Origin: Chryseobacterium ureilyticum
GTDB taxonomy: Bacteria; Bacteroidota; Bacteroidia; Flavobacteriales; Weeksellaceae
Direction: 5' to 3'
Assembly (NCBI RefSeq): GCF_900156735.1
Contig: NZ_FTOL01000006.1
Location: 186,001-250,000 of the forward strand
Length of the DNA stretch: 64,000 nt
Below the pieces are notes generated by a model that was not told the DNA's origin, ran no database searches, and saw only the letters and a list, made by a program, of their open reading frames with translations. Within the stretch, counting starts at the first letter, position 1. Each line of letters begins with the position of its first letter. A program made the position numbers and the translations under genes. Below, in pieces: positions 61,898 through 64,000 of this stretch.

Positions 61898-63103
61898 ATG
61901 AAAATTCTACACACCGCCGATTGGCATTTAGGAAAAAGACTGGATCGCTTCTCCCGATTGGAAGAGCAAATCTCAGTAATGGAGGAGATTATTGCCATCG
62001 CTGATGAAGAACAGGTAGATCTCGTTCTCGTTGCCGGTGACCTTTTTGATAATTTTAATCCTTCCGTTGAAGCCGTTGAACTCTTTTATAAAACATTGAA
62101 ACGTTTATCACAAAGTGGCAAGCGACCTATCATTGCTATTTCGGGAAATCACGATTCTCCGAACCTTATCAATGCGCCTGATCCGCTGGCAAGAGAGTGC
62201 GGAATTATTTTAATAGGACATCCAAAGGCTGAAATTACTCCTTTCAGTACAGAGCATTTCAATATTTCAAAATCAGCAGAAGGTTTCATAGAAATGAAAA
62301 TTAATACTGTAGATTTTCCGGTGAGAATTTTACATACACCTTATGCGAACGAGATACGTTTAAAGGAGTATTTTGGAGAAAATAAGGAAGAAGAAATCAA
62401 TAAAGTACTTTCTCAGACCTGGAAAGAACTTGCAGATCAATACTGTGATGAGGCAGGAATCAACCTGTTAACAGCTCATTTGTATATGAATAAAAAAGGA
62501 AGTGCCATTTTGGAGGAACCGGAAGGTGAAAAACCCATCAAAATCGGAAATGCTGATCTTATCTACTCGGATAGCATTCCGGAACAGATTCAGTATACTG
62601 CTTTAGGTCACCTACATGGTTTTCAGAATATCGGAACAAAGGAAAAACCTGTAATTTATTCATCTTCTCCTTTATGCTATAGCTTTAGTGAAGCCGGGCA
62701 GACAAAATATGTTTCTATCATCCATGCTGAACCGGGACAGGCAGTTTCTTATGAAAAGAAAGCATTGAAAAGTGGAAGAACATTAGTAAGAAAAACTTTT
62801 TCATCCGTTGAAGAAACCGTTCAGTGGTTAAAAGAAAATCCATATACCTTTATTGAATTAACATTAGAAAGCGAAACCTTTTTAACGGCTGATGAGCGAA
62901 GGCTGATCTATCAGTCCCATACTGGAATTGTTCATCTGATTCCTAAAGTAAAAAACAGGGAGCTTAATGAAGAGCAGAGTCATGAAATTAATTTAAATCA
63001 AAATATAGAAACTTTGTTCAAGGATTATTTTAAATCAAAAAATGGCGGTCAGGAAGCCAATGAAGAGTTGATGAAGTTGTTTAATGAAATTTTAAATCCC
63101 TAA
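61898..63103 (+). CDS. sbcD: Exonuclease SbcCD, subunit D
   Basis: Mre11-like nuclease subunit: 3'-5' exonuclease and hairpin endonuclease in double-strand break repair. 401 residues: TADWHLGKRLDRFSR, LVAGDLFDNFNPS, ISGNHDSPNLI, LLTAHLYMN and ALGHLHGFQNI form the five phosphodiesterase motifs with all metal ligands. The C-terminal 130 residues are the SbcC-binding part. It is followed three bases later by sbcC. Confidence 0.96.
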   Translation: MKILHTADWHLGKRLDRFSRLEEQISVMEEIIAIADEEQVDLVLVAGDLFDNFNPSVEAVELFYKTLKRLSQSGKRPIIAISGNHDSPNLINAPDPLARECGIILIGHPKAEITPFSTEHFNISKSAEGFIEMKINTVDFPVRILHTPYANEIRLKEYFGENKEEEINKVLSQTWKELADQYCDEAGINLLTAHLYMNKKGSAILEEPEGEKPIKIGNADLIYSDSIPEQIQYTALGHLHGFQNIGTKEKPVIYSSSPLCYSFSEAGQTKYVSIIHAEPGQAVSYEKKALKSGRTLVRKTFSSVEETVQWLKENPYTFIELTLESETFLTADERRLIYQSHTGIVHLIPKVKNRELNEEQSHEINLNQNIETLFKDYFKSKNGGQEANEELMKLFNEILNP

Positions 63104-63106
63104 GCC

Positions 63107-64000
63107 ATGATTCCAGTTCAATTGACAATAGAAGGTCTGTATTCTTATCAGGAACGTCAGATCATTGATTTTAAAAATCTTACGGATGCAGGACTATTCG
63201 GTATTTTTGGTGCGGTAGGTTCTGGAAAATCCTCAGTGCTTGAGGCGATTTCATTTGCTTTATACGGTGAAACGGAACGTCTGAATATGCGTGATAAAAG
63301 AGCATATAATATGATGAACTTAAAATCAAACAGCTCTTATATTGAGTTTGATTTTATTAACTACGAAAACAAACTTTTCCGTGCCACCAGAGATTTCAGA
63401 AGGAATTCTAAAAAGTTCGAAGATGTAAAGCCTTATTCAGTTACATTCTATGAAAATATTGAGGGCAAATGGATTCCTCTTGATCATTCTAATGCAGAAA
63501 TGATCATTGGTTTAAGCTATTCCAATTTTAAGAGAACCATCATTATTCCTCAGGGACAGTTTAAGGAGTTTCTTGAACTGGGAGCTGCTGACAGAACCAA
63601 TATGATGAAGGAAATTTTCAACCTTCAACAGTATGATCTTCAGAATAATGTTTCAACTCTTAATTCCAAGAACAGGTCTGAACTTGATCAGCTTGAAGGG
63701 CAGTTAAGAGGTTTTGAAGAAGTAAGTGAAGAAAAAATTCAGCTTCAGAAAGATATTTTGGCTGAGGAACAAAAAAAATTAATACAATCGAATGAAAGGT
63801 TTGAACAGATTTCACAGACTTATCAACAATTAAAAAACCTAAAAACTGATTTTGAAAGTTTAAAACAAAACCGGGAAAACTTTAGTCTTCTTTCTGAACA
63901 GAAGCCTAAAATGGACGCTCTGGAAGCACAAACGGAATTGTATGAACGTACTTTCAGAATTTTTAATCCTCTGATCGCTGAAAAAAACAAACTTTCCAAA
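63107..64000 (+). CDS. sbcC: Exonuclease SbcCD, subunit C (N-terminal part, continues beyond window)
   Basis: Rad50-like ATPase. The ATG at 63107 gives MIPVQLTIEGLYSYQERQII. Walker A is IFGAVGSGKSSVLEAISFAL, near residue 30; IIPQGQFKEFLELG near residue 145 is the Q-loop region typical of SbcC. From about residue 185 the chain becomes a coiled coil (ELDQLEGQLRGFEEVSEEKI). The frame is open to the last base, so truncation is only the window edge. ORF and operon order with sbcD make the call secure. Confidence 0.95.
   Translation, partial: MIPVQLTIEGLYSYQERQIIDFKNLTDAGLFGIFGAVGSGKSSVLEAISFALYGETERLNMRDKRAYNMMNLKSNSSYIEFDFINYENKLFRATRDFRRNSKKFEDVKPYSVTFYENIEGKWIPLDHSNAEMIIGLSYSNFKRTIIIPQGQFKEFLELGAADRTNMMKEIFNLQQYDLQNNVSTLNSKNRSELDQLEGQLRGFEEVSEEKIQLQKDILAEEQKKLIQSNERFEQISQTYQQLKNLKTDFESLKQNRENFSLLSEQKPKMDALEAQTELYERTFRIFNPLIAEKNKLSK

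Noticed and set aside
63107..64000. sbcC as a truncated pseudogene
   Set aside because: The frame is open to the last base; the cut is the window edge.

Overview
The window is a low-GC chromosomal segment from the phylum Bacteroidota, family Weeksellaceae, most likely Chryseobacterium or a close relative. The grounds are the shortened NuoG in a nuoG-to-nuoN operon, families largely confined to this phylum (DUF5606, DUF3822, DUF4374, DUF4280, PorP/SprF of type IX secretion, the head-GIN domain), promoters of the flavobacterial TTG-N19-TAnnTTTG type, and the near absence of Shine-Dalgarno sites. No rRNA, tRNA, CRISPR array, transposase or integrase was found.

Layout. 1-7848: end of nuoG, then nuoH to nuoN (complex I), closed by tandem hairpin terminators. 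8073-15978: an accessory island with a LysM protein, a DUF4280 PAAR-like spike-tip protein, a 1137-residue protein ending in a GH19-like glycosidase and an M23 endopeptidase, and three lipoproteins. It reads as a cargo module of a contractile injection system (type VI subtype iii or extracellular type), with the lipoproteins as candidate immunity proteins. 16229-25900: a GAF-domain protein, an HD-domain protein fused to a Pycsar-effector-like membrane domain, a very large outer-membrane metallophosphatase with a kinase-like middle segment and a beta-barrel, two lipoproteins and mazG. 26158-29236: DUF5606, def, ruvX, a SixA-type phosphatase and a lipoprotein archaemetzincin. 29488-31032: a beta-lactamase-fold serine hydrolase. 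31268-37843: a hydroxamate-siderophore operon (acyltransferase with an unusual N-terminal extension, N-hydroxylase, TonB-dependent receptor, DUF4374 lipoprotein). 38238-42286: small secreted protein, YfcE-like phosphoesterase, Smr protein, DUF3822, rsmD, and a divergent HxlR/nitroreductase pair with a readable operator. 42480-50950: murI, hemW, porP/sprF-like, rluD-like, PASTA protein, ddl, coaD, TRIC-type channel and a TPR protein. 51100-56120: folA, lemA with two TPM genes, and a kefF/kefC-like pair. 56122-64000: head-GIN lipoprotein, M3 peptidase, YchJ, a secreted protein, SlyD-like isomerase, VF530, a 52-residue basic protein, sbcD and the start of sbcC.

Most of the window is core metabolism. 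The parts worth most attention are the effector island, the three-module phosphatase/kinase-like/barrel protein, the orphan HD-PycTM fusion, the redox-type HxlR switch, and intergenic repeats built from inverted degenerate words. The only stretch over 300 bases without a gene is 37844-38237. It holds the siderophore-operon promoter with an overlapping AT palindrome and a separate GTCTCAA palindrome, and nothing else recognised.
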